This document shows positions 23,101 to 29,480 of a DNA stretch of 64,000 nt, piece by piece. The notes under the pieces are model-generated. The model saw only the letters and a program-made list of their open reading frames with translations, made no database searches and had not been told where the DNA came from. Numbering within the stretch: the first letter of the stretch is position 1; every line of letters starts with the position of its first letter. Origin of the DNA: Actinocrispum wychmicini (GTDB lineage Bacteria; Actinomycetota; Actinomycetes; Mycobacteriales; Pseudonocardiaceae); the NCBI RefSeq assembly GCF_004345645.1, contig NZ_SLWS01000009.1, positions 186,001 to 250,000 on the forward strand. Direction: 5' to 3'. Both the position numbers and the translations under genes were made by a program.

Positions 23101-26100
23101 CCAAGCTCGCCGTAGTGGTCGAAGAACCAGTGCTGGATCGGACTCAGCGGTGCGGGCCCGACGACCGGCACGTCCGCGACCGGCTCGGCCGCAGCTCGTG
23201 TGTCGACGACGGCGGCGAGTTGCGCGATCGTCTGATGCTGGAACACGTCCCCGGCGGTCGGTCGCAGGCCGGCTTGCCGGGCGCGGGACACCATCTGGAT
23301 CGCCAGGATCGAGTCGCCGCCCAGGCCGAAGAACGTGTCCTCGGTGCCGACCTGGGAGACGCCGAGCACGTCCGCCCACACTTTGGCCAGCGTCCGCTCG
23401 GTGGGAGTTCGTGGTGGCACGTAACCGGACTGCGGCGCCGCCTGGGGCGCCGGCAATGCCCGACGGTCCAGCTTTCCGTTGCGCGTCAGCGGCAACGTCT
23501 CCAGCATCACGAACGCCGACGGCACCATATGGTCCGGCAGGCTTCGCTGCAACGCGTCGCGAAGATCAGCCGGGCTCGGAGGGACCGAACCCGGCACGAC
23601 GTAGGCCACCAAGCGCTTGTGCCCATCGTCGTCCCGCGCGACGACCGCGGTCTCGGCGACCGACGGATGCCGCAGCAGGGCCGCCTCGATCTCACCGGGC
23701 TCGATCCGGAACCCACGGATCTTCACCTGGTGATCGGCTCGACCCAGGTACTCCAACTGCCCGTGGACGGTCCACCTGGCCAGGTCACCGGTGCGGTACA
23801 TCCGCTCACCAGGCCCGCTGAAGGGACACGCCATGAAGCGCTCTGCGGTGAGCCCAGGCAGATTCAAGTACCCACGGGCCAACCCCGCACCCGCGATGTA
23901 CAGCTCACCCGTCACACCGGGAGGCACCGGGTTCAGCGACGCGTCCAGCACGTAGGCCCGCAGGTCCGGGATGGCGACGCCGATCACGCTCGCGGCGGTT
24001 CTGGCGACTACATCCGGGGAGAGCGCGATATGGGTGACATGTACGGTGGTTTCGGTGATCCCGTACATGTTCACCAAGGTTGGCGCGTCGTCGGACCGGG
24101 TGTACCAGTCGGCCAGTCGCCGGACGTCCAGCGCCTCACCGCCGAAGATCACGTACCGCAGTCCACTGAGGCCAGTGGCCGTCAACTGGTAGAACGCCGA
24201 CGGAGTCTGATTCAGGACGGTCACCCGCTCAGTCGCCAGCAGCTGGCGGAAGTCCTCGGGCGACCGCGCGACGTCATGGGGTACAACGACAAGCCGGCCG
24301 CCGTGCAGCAGCGCGCCCCACAGTTCCCACACGGAGAAGTCGAAAGCGTACGAATGGAACAACGTCCACACGTCTCGCGAGTCGAAACTGAACCACTGTC
24401 GGGTGGCGCTGAACAACCGGACCACGTTCGCGTGCGGAACGACCACACCCTTCGGGCGGCCGGTCGAGCCGGACGTGTAGATCACGTACGCGGGACTGGC
24501 CGGGGACAGCCCAGTCCGGGCAACCGGCATGTCAGGCCCATCAGCGTCTACAGTATGCAATAACAGGATAGGATCGGCGTCCTGGAGGATCCCGGCGATC
24601 CGTTCCGGTGGATAATCCGGGTCGATCGGCACGTACGCGGCGCCGGTCTTGAGTACTGCGAGAATCGCGACGACGAGGTCCGCCGACCGCGGCAGAGCCA
24701 GTGCCACGAACCGTTCCGGCCCGGCGCCCTGGGCGATCAGCTTGTGTGCCAAGCGATTCGCTCGCTTGTCCAGCTCGGCGTATGTCAAGTGCTCGCCGCC
24801 GAAGGTCACCGCGGTCGCCTCAGGCGTACGGGCCACCTGCGCCTCGAACAACTCCGGCAGCGTCACGGAGACGGTCGAGTGGTCCGTGCCGTTCCACTCC
24901 ACCAGCACTTGGTGGCGTTCGGCGTCGGTGAGCATCGGCAGCCGCGCCACCGGCACGTCCGGGGTGTCCACCGCGCCGCTCAGCAGGGTCACCAGATGGG
25001 TGGCCATCCGCCGGATCGTGTCCGCGTCGAACAGGTCCGTGTTGTACTCCAGGGCCGCGGCCAAGCCTTCGTCACCCTCCCGGACCTCCAGGGTGATGTC
25101 GAAGTTGGTGACCCGCCGGATCAGTTCGACCTCCTCGACCCGCAGTCCGGCCAGCTGGGGGCGTTTCCGGTGCGCGTTCTGCAGGACGACCATCACGTCG
25201 AACAACGGGTTGCGGCTGGCGTCCCGTTCGGTCCGCAGTGACTCGACCAGCCGGTCGAACGGCACCTCGCCGTGGTCGAGGGCGTCCAGAACCGTGCCGT
25301 TGACTGACGACACGAACTCGCGGAACGTACTGGAACTGTCTACAGTCGACCTGAGTACCAGGGTGTTGACGAAGAACCCGACGAGCCGGTTCACCTCCGG
25401 CCGGTCGCGGCCGGACACCGGGGTACCCACGACCACGTCGTCGTGACCGGACCAGCGGGCGAGCAGGATCTGGCACGCGGCGACCAGGACGCTGAACACC
25501 GTGACACCCTCGTCGCGGGCGAGTTCCCGGAGCTTCGCGCCGACGTCCGCGGGCACGGCGAACTCGTGCACCGCGCCCGCGGACGTCCGCGGAACCGGCC
25601 TGGGCCGGTCGGTGGGCAGGTCCATCGGGGTCAGGTCGGACAGCTGCCGCCGCCAGTAGTCCAAGTGCCCGGCCATCGACCCGGGTGCCAGCCGCTCGCG
25701 CTGCCACACCGCGAAATCCGTATACCGCAACGGAAGTTGTGGCAGAACCTCGGTCGAGCCGTAAAGCACCCCGAGGTCGTCGATCAGGACGCCCAGGGAC
25801 CAGCCGTCGATCACCATGTGATGCGCGGTCAGCGACAACACATGCTCCCGGTCACCGAGTCGCAGCAGCAAAGCCCGGAACACCGGACCGACCCGGAGGT
25901 CAAACGGACGCGAGTACTCGGCGAGCAACGCCTCGTCCAATGCATCCTGCATACAGTCGACCACCGGCAGCGGTATATCCGCAGCCGAACGAACGATCTG
26001 GACTCCGCTACCGTCCACCTCTGCGAATGTGGTGCGCAGCGACTCGTGCCGGTTCACCAGCTCGCGCAGCGCCCTGCCGAGGGCCGGCACATCGAGGTCA

Positions 26101-26324
26101 CCGGACAACCGCAGGAACAGGCCACTGTTGTACCCCGACGAGTCAGGGTGCAGCTCGTTGAGGAACCACAGCCGCTGCTGTGGGAACGACAGCGGCGACG
26201 GGCCGCCGCGCGGCGCAGCGGGTATGACGTCCGATTGCACGGCGTGGCCGGCGAGCCGCTTGCGTACCTGTTCCCGCAGATGGGCGGGCAGGGCTGAGAT
26301 CCGGCTCTCGTTTGACAAGGTCAT
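6669..26324 (-). CDS. Nonribosomal peptide synthetase B, five modules, terminal epimerase, no TE
   Basis: This 6551-residue protein has domain order C-A-PCP-E / C-A-PCP / C-A-PCP-E / C-A-PCP / C-A-PCP-E (modules 5-9). All five C domains keep HHxxxDG (HHMVIDG, HHVLLDG, HHIITDG, HHLILDG, HHIVTDG), all five PCPs keep LGGDS, and the three E domains keep HHLVxDGVSWRIL. Binding-pocket residues read against GrsA give DFWNIGMVHK (Thr), DLALSGAVDK (probably basic), DLTKVGEVGK (Asn), DLALSGAVDK, DLTKVGEVGK. The protein ends just after the last E domain; no GxSxG thioesterase or reductase is present. The N-terminal LPAHLREQVRKRLAG helix is a plausible docking element for NRPS-A. It starts 10 nt after the NRPS-A stop. 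Oddities: a 36-bp minisatellite in A6, a 33-bp minisatellite in A9, and loss of the A10 catalytic-lysine loop in A8. Confidence 0.97.
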   Translation of the reverse strand: MTLSNESRISALPAHLREQVRKRLAGHAVQSDVIPAAPRGGPSPLSFPQQRLWFLNELHPDSSGYNSGLFLRLSGDLDVPALGRALRELVNRHESLRTTFAEVDGSGVQIVRSAADIPLPVVDCMQDALDEALLAEYSRPFDLRVGPVFRALLLRLGDREHVLSLTAHHMVIDGWSLGVLIDDLGVLYGSTEVLPQLPLRYTDFAVWQRERLAPGSMAGHLDYWRRQLSDLTPMDLPTDRPRPVPRTSAGAVHEFAVPADVGAKLRELARDEGVTVFSVLVAACQILLARWSGHDDVVVGTPVSGRDRPEVNRLVGFFVNTLVLRSTVDSSSTFREFVSSVNGTVLDALDHGEVPFDRLVESLRTERDASRNPLFDVMVVLQNAHRKRPQLAGLRVEEVELIRRVTNFDITLEVREGDEGLAAALEYNTDLFDADTIRRMATHLVTLLSGAVDTPDVPVARLPMLTDAERHQVLVEWNGTDHSTVSVTLPELFEAQVARTPEATAVTFGGEHLTYAELDKRANRLAHKLIAQGAGPERFVALALPRSADLVVAILAVLKTGAAYVPIDPDYPPERIAGILQDADPILLLHTVDADGPDMPVARTGLSPASPAYVIYTSGSTGRPKGVVVPHANVVRLFSATRQWFSFDSRDVWTLFHSYAFDFSVWELWGALLHGGRLVVVPHDVARSPEDFRQLLATERVTVLNQTPSAFYQLTATGLSGLRYVIFGGEALDVRRLADWYTRSDDAPTLVNMYGITETTVHVTHIALSPDVVARTAASVIGVAIPDLRAYVLDASLNPVPPGVTGELYIAGAGLARGYLNLPGLTAERFMACPFSGPGERMYRTGDLARWTVHGQLEYLGRADHQVKIRGFRIEPGEIEAALLRHPSVAETAVVARDDDGHKRLVAYVVPGSVPPSPADLRDALQRSLPDHMVPSAFVMLETLPLTRNGKLDRRALPAPQAAPQSGYVPPRTPTERTLAKVWADVLGVSQVGTEDTFFGLGGDSILAIQMVSRARQAGLRPTAGDVFQHQTIAQLAAVVDTRAAAEPVADVPVVGPAPLSPIQHWFFDHYGELGHFTMSTLLELAEDVDADMLHQAFDSVVRHHPALCTRFVQRMQEVATVPATFSVVNPVEIDSSALAAQTSLDPGTGQVIKCLLVNGSPPLMFVTVHHLVMDGVSWRILLGDLETAYRQIQAGEPVHLEPVGTSFTQWTHRLTEYTRSGGFDDDLAYWARATAPVDVPQDRAGLNTEDSTRVVTVRLDAADTDALLHKLPGVYRTRVDDVLLSALGRVLASWTGRDRVPITMEGHGREEILDGVDLARTVGWFTSQFPLTLTLPSTTDWGEVLKSVKEQVRAVPRRGLSYGALRHLSGALAEGVLPQVSFNYHGQWDAATGAQSLYRDRRPGIGQDRAPGSIRPHLLDVVGVVEHGQLVLSWHYSTAIHHSDTVRWLAERTVEALRDIAAYCIQPGVGGCTPSDFPLARLDQSNVDRIAGDGRSVEDIYPLTPLQAGMLFHSLVDTGTTAYFDQFRLRVYGVHNPAAFETAWQRVVDRTPILRTSVVWQSVGEPLQIVHRNVALPVAHHDWRGMSDVESRLHQLLDDDRAAGLDLSTPGMMRLAIIQLADDEVLLVWTTHHVLLDGWSTARVFAEVCEQYAAIVENRPAALVSRRPFRDYLRWLREQDEDSAATHWRRVLAGVTGPTPLPYDRPPTEAHRAESRSTVRIEFTADESRRLQDVARHNGLTVNTVVQGAWALLLSRCGGESDVVFGTTVSGRPAELAGVESMVGMFINTVPTRITVNTAHNLLPWLRSIQAHQAESRQFEFVSLAQLQSWSDLPAGTNLFDSVVVFENYPLDNATATGGLRITDVQALDTTNFPLALTAYLTDRFGFELGYDPRLFEQATAHQLTDILTVLLKAVIANPNRPLARLPWLSDNEYHRIVVEWNDTKAEYPVHHNILELFDKQVRRQPNAVAVVHKETQLTFAELDARANGLADRLVDAGVRRGCVVGLAVPRSVDVVVGMLAVWKAGAGYVPTDPGLPTDRLAAMVADCGARWVVAGSEKLPDIGATLIPLDNEPAGNPAAGQAAASDIPTRTGLATSDGIGAAVGLSAVSDVGTRAGQAAVGDIATRTAPTTGVSAHLTEQPAVPATSGTPRVETNPGDLAYIAYTSGSTGMPKGVMIEHGHLSYIVAAWDERYGLSERPLRFVCVTGLTVDLFTADVLRSVFFGGVLIVAPADVVTDPPRLLDLIDEMGGTGIELVPPLAAAVVGEAVRQGRRLPALRSMSVGSEGWRVGDCVDLLDNVDPGTLVVNAYGSTEVTVDSCLYVPTAEALASGAFVPVGRPIANTRVYVVDADLNPVPVGVVGELCVGGDGVGRGYANRPGLTAERFVADPFGPPGGRLYRTGDRMRYLPDGVLEFVGRADDQVKIRGFRVEPGEVESVLLDHPAVAAAAVVARNDDDRTRLVGYIVPKNTAIPDLRSWLASSLPDYMVPSAFVTLDELPLTANKKVDRRALPAPDWGEVGRRQYVAPRTGAEHTMAEIWADVLGVPQVGVEDNFFELGGDSIQSIRLISRVRTVFGTDLSPRAVFTTPTVAGLAATMVTSAVTEIPPAPRDRPLPLSFAQQRLWFLDQFEPNSAEYITPLALRLRGPLDREALDRALTMLVARHESLRTTFDEVAGKAIQVVHPPTEVHVPVVVAELSTVLWEEVTQPFDLRHGPLVRARLVRLADDEHVLTLMMHHIITDGWSGGVIARELGALYSGADLRPLPLQYADFASWQREQLTEETLREQLAYWRQQLDEVPRVELPIDHPRPAVRTTEGAVVDFLIPADVTRRLKEQQDSTLFMVLVAACQVMLAKWSGQDDIALGTVTSGRERPELRDIVGFFVNTVVLRSTVDGEATFRDFLKDVKEVVLDGFEHQDVPFERVVDDLQPTRDTSRTPLFDVMLVLQNIPDDLPDLPGIEVDELRLPVVTANFDLTIQFTELDTGLHCALNYHRGLFEPATVDRMATHVQTLLNRIADDPDQRIASLSPLSETERDQVLAKGNDTELPDVTVPELFAAQVARTPNAGAVDELSYAELDTRANRLAHKLIALGAGPERYVMVSMPRSAELVVAMLAVLKAGAAYVPVEPGHPADRLSDMIDDIRPVAILTEVLADYYPDTLPARTWTSASPMYVIYTSGSTGRPKGVVVTHRSAVNYLLWAVRAYPGLGESAVLHSPVSFDLTVTTLFGTLLAGGHIRTAELGLEPCAFLKATPSHLALLNTLPNGPGSELVLGGEQLLGEAIDQWRRTHPTATVVNEYGPTEATVGCMEYRIEPGDELPAGPVPIGRPSWNTRLYVLDRYLCPVPIGVPGELYIAGAGLARGYVDPGLTATRFVACPFGEPGERMYRTGDLVRRRVDGDLEFLGRVDDQVKVRGHRIEPGEVEAAIRRHPDVAEAAVIARADTPGVVRLVAYVVTQTESTALDLAGFLAPLLPEYMVPAAVVVLDALPLSRHGKLDRDALPAPDYRASAVHVAPRTKTERVLVDVWADVLGLRRVGVEDNFFGLGGDSILSIQVVAKARQAGLRITPKDIFLHQTIAELAIVAGTGPERAPAVPIAGPAPLTPIQHWFLDGHTDPHDFTMSMDLELADDLDEDAFIKAVDGVTAHHEALRTRFEYTGGTWLQHVDDESTTVDFRIHDSHTVDNIPLDIVTGPLVRFLLFRRGGGHRPRLVVVAHHLVIDGVSWRILLGDLEQAYDQARAGSPVRLAQVGTPFAQWAHQLRDHVRGGGLDDAIGYWTALPEAASLPVDRTSGPVRVVSVKLSRDDTDALLRQVPAAYRTQVNDVLLSALGRTLADWTGQSTVTVAMEGHGRQDVLDNVDLSRTIGWFTTQFPVALTMPAEDWGVALKSVKEQLRAVPHQGLSYEALRYLGDAALPELPEISFNYHGRFDVAGGDGLYRAQHTDAGSDGPRPHVIEVIGGVTNGELELAWSCTDETTIRRLATDMIHHLRKIIEHCTQPGVGGRTPSDFPLAQLNQAQVDRLVNGQSIEDIYRLTPLQAGMLFHSLVDDGSGAYLNQVWLTLSGVANPVALAEAWQRVVDRTPILRSSVVWEDVDEPLQVVHSHVEIPTTVHDWRQLSDVDAEWTRIVTADRAAPMNLATAPLMRLVIARRSDDDVFLLWTGHHLILDGWSTTQVFAEVLREYSIQYAATSGASRADSSRNAENRAPTPVSRRPFRDYLQWLAAQDIRQAENHWRQVLAGFVAPTPLPYDRPPREAHRAESTESVLFGLSADVSGRLRATAKREGLTVNTMVQGAWALLLSWFSGERDIVFGTTVSGRPAELAGAESMVGMFINTVPARVCVNTAHNVLAWLRCIQADQAETRQFEFVSLAQLQSWSDVNAGTNLFDSAVVFENYPVDTSADEQGIQVRSVEAWDSTTFPLLLSAYVTERLSLDLSYDPRLFDADTAQRLAGHLEALLDKMSAYSDLTLARLMDLPTDDYQRVVVKWNDTAVEYPVRRNVLQLFDEQVRRAPDAVAVIHEETRLTFAELNSRANRLAHHLASLGVERGSVVGLALPRSADVVVGMIGVWKAGAAYVPMDPGLPADRLAFMVADSGARWVLTPQTLQDVGAEAPALKVDIEPGDLAYTAYTSGSTGVPKGVMIEHGQLNYIVKAWDDRYGLSRQPLRFVCVTGLTVDLFTADALRSLFFGGVLIIAPDEVVVDPPRLLDLIDETRGTAIELVPPLAAALTQEAARRGRTLALRLMSVGSEGWRVRDCAELLANVDPETLVVNAYGATEVTVDSCLYEPSVEALRDRAFVPLGRPIANTRVYVLDADLNPVPMGVVGELCVGGDGVGRGYSGRPGLTADRFVADPFGPPGTRLYRTGDRARYLPDGVLEFMGRVDDQVKIRGFRVEPGEVERALAEHPKVTDAIVVAREWDGRPRLVGYVVPTVPVAELRSWLQRSLPDYMVPSTFVTQHGPLDRRALPAPDWDYTDYVEPRNEVERTVATIWAEVLGVPKVGAEDNFFELGGDSILSIKVTSRLRAALDTDVSPRAVFTTPTVAGLAATMATGTVERIPPAPRDRPLPLSFAQQRLWFLDQFEPDSSVYLSPFALRLRGALDVDALADALAALVARHESLRTTFDEVDGSGRQVIHPPSEILVPVADLSTEDLAAVLAAEGEAGFDLRRGPLVRVRLFRLAREEHILTVVMHHIVTDGWSTAVMLSELSELYRAIRRDEEPNLPALPVHYADYAVWQRECLAAGVLDEQVAYWRARLAGVQPLELPTDRPRPAVRTTNGAVLSFGVQRETVNSLKALAHKQDGTLFMTLIACCQIVLARWSGQDDVTVGTVTSGRDHPELERLIGFFVNTVVLRGAVREDRTFRECLADVKDTVLGAFAHQDVPFERIVDDLEPVRDTSRSPLFDVMVVLQNVLDEATVFPGLDVTDVELPVVTAGFDLTIEFRELTEGGLHGTVTYNADLFEPATVERLANCLTILLDAVGADPDGPVAAIPLLPESPEWNDTDHAAPDVPVPDLFEAQVARTPNAVAIVDRNGSMSYAQLNARANQLAHKLIAEGAGPERYVLVSLPRSADLLIALLAVVKAGAAYVPVEPGHPRDRTAFVVSDASPVAILDSPEAADDYPDTNPTRSLTLTHPMYTIYTSGSTGVPKGVVVTHRSVVNYLRWAAWAYPGLGESAVLHSPVSFDLTVTTLYGPLLTGGRIVVADLTDGPMEPYSFLKATPSHLALLNTLPDECSPTRQLVVGGEQLQSEPVAEWRRAHPGVTVVNEYGPTEATVGCMQYRIEPDDQLDASTVAIGRPAWNTRLYVLDRRLRPAPIGVVGELYIAGAGLARGYLNRPGLTADRFTACPFGGPGERMYATGDRVRRRAGGTLDYLGRTDDQVKIRGHRVELGEIESALLRHPDITEATVTTRAHQPHPDELGRLQDPPTRGSERLQDALTRGLEGLQDAPTGGLEGLEDLPTHKGAGHKRLVGYIVTASAALGDATLREFLSQSLPDYMVPSAFVRLDALPLTPNGKVDRKALPESIVEMAVEYVEPRTSLERALADLWAGVLGLDRVGVEDNFFALGGDSILTIQVVARGRKAGLSLTTKDLFLHQTIASLAPNVTTLNTADTGREPVPGPVPLTPIQHWFFQTQRTNHHHFNQSVLVELTEDLNEQALQQAFEAVLAHHDALRMRFEHVNGQWRQDNAPGTPTGLPIRHDLSDVEDQDTAMVTIADELQRGFDLSAGLLLNAALFVRGAGQRPCLFVVAHHLVIDGVSWRILLDDIDSAYSQAVRGDPVDLGPKTTSFQAWSRRLTKHVADGGLADETNYWAGVLDACDNPEPRYSATAAQVVPAVLSARDTEALLRTAPTIYRTSINDVLLTALAWALARWTGRDRVCVDLEGHGREDVLDKVDLSRTVGWFTTMFPVVLDVTVTDDPDWRGLIKATRRQLRAIPNKGFGFSALRYLGSGLPVGTPAIAFNYLGQWDARSTEEGQGLYRGVLPSIGADHDPANRDPYLLEIVGAAEDGHLRFAWLHHPDLLEGPAVASMAHAFVDALERIAGQCRAAEEAR
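8446..8577 (-). repeat. 33-bp minisatellite, four units, inside A9
   Basis: Four tandem units with an exact 33-bp period. The 11-bp palindrome GTCTTnAAGAC recurs at 8457, 8490, 8523 and 8556. In frame it encodes four 11-residue units such as GRLQDPPTRGS and EGLQDAPTGGL, giving a charged loop in the C-terminal adenylation subdomain just before GHKRLVGYIV. Sister domains have only a few residues here. Confidence 0.95.
11165..14270 (-). other. NRPS module 8: C-A-PCP with damaged A10 motif
   Basis: C8 opens IEDIYRLTPLQAGM. A8 has the same unusual subgroup and the same pocket reading (DLALSGAVDK) as A6. At 11442-11467, where sister domains read DELPLTANGKVDRRALP, A8 reads FVTQHGPLDRRALP. About seven residues, including the invariant A10 lysine, are missing while the frame stays open. 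PCP8 keeps LGGDS near residue 5006. Confidence 0.85.
14270..18510 (-). other. NRPS module 7: C-A-PCP-E (D-Asn predicted)
   Basis: C7 (PLSFAQQRLWFLDQF, HHIITDG), A7 with code DLTKVGEVGK, PCP7 near residue 3545, and E7 from about 3601 to 3990. The code matches asparagine domains of acidic lipopeptide synthetases apart from one conservative change. E7 motifs are intact. Confidence 0.85.
18510..21850 (-). other. NRPS module 6: C-A-PCP (basic residue predicted)
   Basis: C6 is of the D-accepting type (VEDIYPLTPLQAGM, HHVLLDG). A6 belongs to an unusual subgroup with VTGLTVDLFTADVL in place of the common FDxSxxE segment and MSVGSEGW before the A5 motif. My reading of its pocket is DLALSGAVDK; the late Asp suggests a basic side chain. 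A6 holds a 36-bp minisatellite insertion before its A3 motif, and its A10 motif reads NKKVDRR. Confidence 0.75.
19942..20085 (-). repeat. 36-bp minisatellite, four units, inside A6
   Basis: Four tandem 36-bp units starting at 19942, 19978, 20014 and 20050. Units 1, 2 and 4 begin CTGGTCSSGA; unit 3 is diverged. They encode 12-residue units (GQAAVGDIATRT, GLSAVSDVGTRA, GLATSDGIGAAV, GQAAASDIPTRT) in a longer Ala/Gly/Thr-rich insertion before the YTSGSTGMPKG motif. The related domain A8 lacks the insertion. Confidence 0.9.
21850..26324 (-). other. NRPS module 5: C-A-PCP-E (D-Thr predicted)
   Basis: C5 covers about residues 40-470, A5 about 490-985, PCP5 near 1005 and E5 about 1055-1458. The A5 code DFWNIGMVHK is the textbook threonine code, so this is the firmest substrate call in the cluster. 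E5 should give D-allo-threonine or a related epimer. Confidence 0.9.
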
Positions 26325-26334
26325 CGCCGTCTCC

Positions 26335-29300
26335 TCACCGCTCGCCCTGGGCGCCGAACGCGACCTGCTCGATCTCCAGCAGGACCTTCTGCTCGACGAG
26401 ATCCGCCAGCGCGGCGACCGTCTGCCGGGTCAGCACTTCCCGCGGCGAGATGACGACGTCGAAGGCCGCCTTGGCCTGGGACGCGACCAGCAGGCTGCGT
26501 ACCGAGTCGCCGCCGAGCGCGAAGAAGTTGTCCTCGGCGCCGACCTGCTCCAGTTCGAGCACCTCGGCCCAGATGCCCGCCAACGCCCGTTCGGTGTCCG
26601 TCCGGGGTGCGACGTACTCGGCGTCGTACCCGGCGTCGGGATCCGGCAGCGCGTTGCGGTCCACTTTCCCGTTGGCGTTCAACGGCACCTCGTCGATGGT
26701 CACGAACGCCGCCGGCACCATGTAGTCCGGCAACCAGCGCGTGACCCAGGCACGCAACTCGTCAGCCACGAGAGCCTTGTCGACTGGCACGACGTAGGCC
26801 ACCAAGCGCTTGTGTCCCGGTTTGTCCTCCCTGGCCAGCACCGACGCGGCCCGGACGTCGGTGTGGTCCTCCAGGACCGCCTCGATCTCACTCGGCTCGA
26901 TCCGGAAGCCGCGGATCTTGACCTGGTCGTCGATCCGGCCGAGGATCTCCAGCGCGCCGTCGGACCGCCATCTGACCAGGTCGCCGGTGCGGTACATCCG
27001 CCCCTCCCCGAACGGATTGGCGACGAACCGTGCCGCGGTCAGTCCCGGACTGCCGACGTACCCACGGGCCAGCCCGGCGCCGGCGATGAACAGCTCCCCT
27101 GTCACTCCCCGCGGAACCGGCCGCAGCGCCGCGTCGAGCACATAGGTGCGCATGTTGTCCAACGGTCGGCCGATGGGTACTACATCCGGCACCGCGTCGA
27201 CCATGGGGAACGTGGTGGCGAACGTGGTGGTCTCCGTGGGGCCGTAGACGTCGACCACGACCAGACCCGGGCACGCGCTCAGGACCTGCCGCAACGCCGC
27301 CGCGGGGACCATCTCCCCGCCGGTCCAGACCTCTCGGGCGCCGGCGAAGCTGTCCGGCGCGGCCTGGGCGACGGCCCGGAAGAGACCGGTCGTCAGGAAG
27401 ATCGCGGTCACGCCGCGCTCCCGGATCATCCGCCGGACCAGGTCCGCGTCCACGTCCCCGGGTGGCGCCACCACAACTTGACCGCCGGTCAACAACGGCA
27501 TCCACAACTCGTACGTCGAGGCGTCGAACGCCAGCGGCGAGTGCAGCATCACGCGCTCGTGCGCCTGGAACGACCGGTCGAACGCCAGCGCGACCACGTC
27601 CCGGTGCCGCGCCGCGACACCCTTCGGGGCGCCGGTCGACCCGGAGGTGTAGACGATATAGGCCACGTTGTCGGGATGTACCGTGATGCCCGGCGGTTCG
27701 GCGGACTCATTGTCCGTTGAATCTGTGTCGACGACCACGATCGGGCCACTGTGGATCAGCGACCCCATCCGCTGCCACGCCTGGTCCGTGAGTATGACCG
27801 ACACGTCGGCCGTCAGCTGCCGCAGCCGCTCCAGCGGGGCGCGCACGTCCAGCGGCACGTAAGTCCCGCCGGACTTGGCGACCGCGAGTTCGGCCACCGC
27901 GACGGCGACCGAACGGTCCATCAGCATCCCGACCGGCTGTTCGACGGTCACGCCGAGCCGGACCAGCCGATGGGCCAACTGGTTCGCTCGCGCGTCCAAC
28001 TCCGCGTAGGTCAGCTTCTCCTCGTCGGACACGACAGCGGTGGCGTCCGGTGTCCGCCGCACCTGCCTGGCGAACATCTCCGGAACCGTGCCAAGCGGGA
28101 GGTCCGTGTCCGTGTCGTTCCACGCCCGCAGCACTTGATGGAGTTCCACATCGGACACCAGGTCGATCCGCGCCAGTGGCACAGTCGGGTGCTCGCCGAT
28201 GAGGTCGAGCGCGCGGACGAGGTGTCCGACGAGCTGCTGGATCGTGGACTCGTCGAACAGCGTGGGGTCGTAGCCGATGTCGACGGACAACCGGTCGCCT
28301 GGGCTCGCCGCGATGCTCAACGGATAGTTGGGCATGCCGGCCGCGGCGAGGTCACGGAGGGTCAGACCGTACGTCCGGGCGGACTCGTCATCGATCGGGA
28401 ACTTCTCGAAGACCACGATGCTGTCGAACAAACCCGCCCCCGCCGGCACGTCACTCAACGCCTGAAGTTTCGTCAGCGGCAGGAAGTCGTACCGTCGCGC
28501 CTCCGCCTGAGCGGTCTGCAACGCTCGTAGCCATTCGGATACCGTCGCGGCACTGTCCACTTCGGTCCGGACCGGCAGGGTGTTGATGAAGATGCCGGTG
28601 ATGTCGTCCACACCGGACAGTTCGACCGGGCGGCCGGAGACCGTCGATCCGAAACAGACGTCCCGCCGACCGCTGTGCAGGGACAGCACCAGCGCCCACG
28701 CACCCTGCAGAATCGTGTTCATGGTGAGCCCGTGTCGCCGGGCGACCTCGTCCAGCCGGTCGGACGCCACCTTCACGGTCAGCCACGCGGCCGAGCGCGC
28801 GGCATGCGACGGCTCCGGTTGCCGGTCGTAAGGCAGAGGTGTGGGCGAGTCCATGCCAGCGAGGACGGACCGCCAGTACTGTTCAGCATCCCGCTCGTCC
28901 CGCCCGGCGAGCCACGCGAGGTAGTCCCGGAACGGCCGTCGAGCCGGCAGGTCCGGCTGCCGGCCGGCGGCCAGCGCGGAGTGCGCGGCGAAGACGTCGG
29001 ACAGGACCTGGAACACGCTCCACCCGTCCAACAACAGGTGGTGGAACGTCCAGATCACGCGTACTTCGTTCGCCGACAGCCGCGCCAGAACGAGTCGCGC
29101 CAGCGGCGCGGTGGTCAGGTCCAGGGCGTTCGCGCGGTCGGTCTCGAGTAGCGTGTCCAACTCCGCTCGGCGCCGCGACTCGGCCAGGCCCGTCCAGTCC
29201 AGCTCGCGGATCGGCAAGGTCGCTTGACGTTCCACGGCCTGCAACGGCGCGCTTTCCCAGACCACCCGGCTGCGGAGCACTGGTGTCCGGTCGACCACGT

Positions 29301-29480
29301 ACTGCCAGGCCGCCCCGAACGTCCCGAGATCGGGCACGCCGTCCAGCACGAACGTGACCTGCTCGTGGTACACGCCCTGGTCGCCTTGGGACAAGGCGTG
29401 GAACACCATGCCCGCCTGCATCGGCGTCAGCGGGTAGACGTCCTCTGCGCTGGAAAGTCTGTCCACAATGGTCTGATCGA
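26335..29480 (-). other. NRPS module 4: C-A-PCP (Ile/Val predicted)
   Basis: C4 opens AEDVYPLTPMQAGM and is very close to C3, including the FVLDG and WTFHHLLLDGWSVFQ segments. It is preceded by VDQTIVDRL, which resembles the linker found after E domains elsewhere in these proteins. A4 has code DAYFWGVTFK; PCP4 (LGGDSVRSL) ends the protein. Confidence 0.85.
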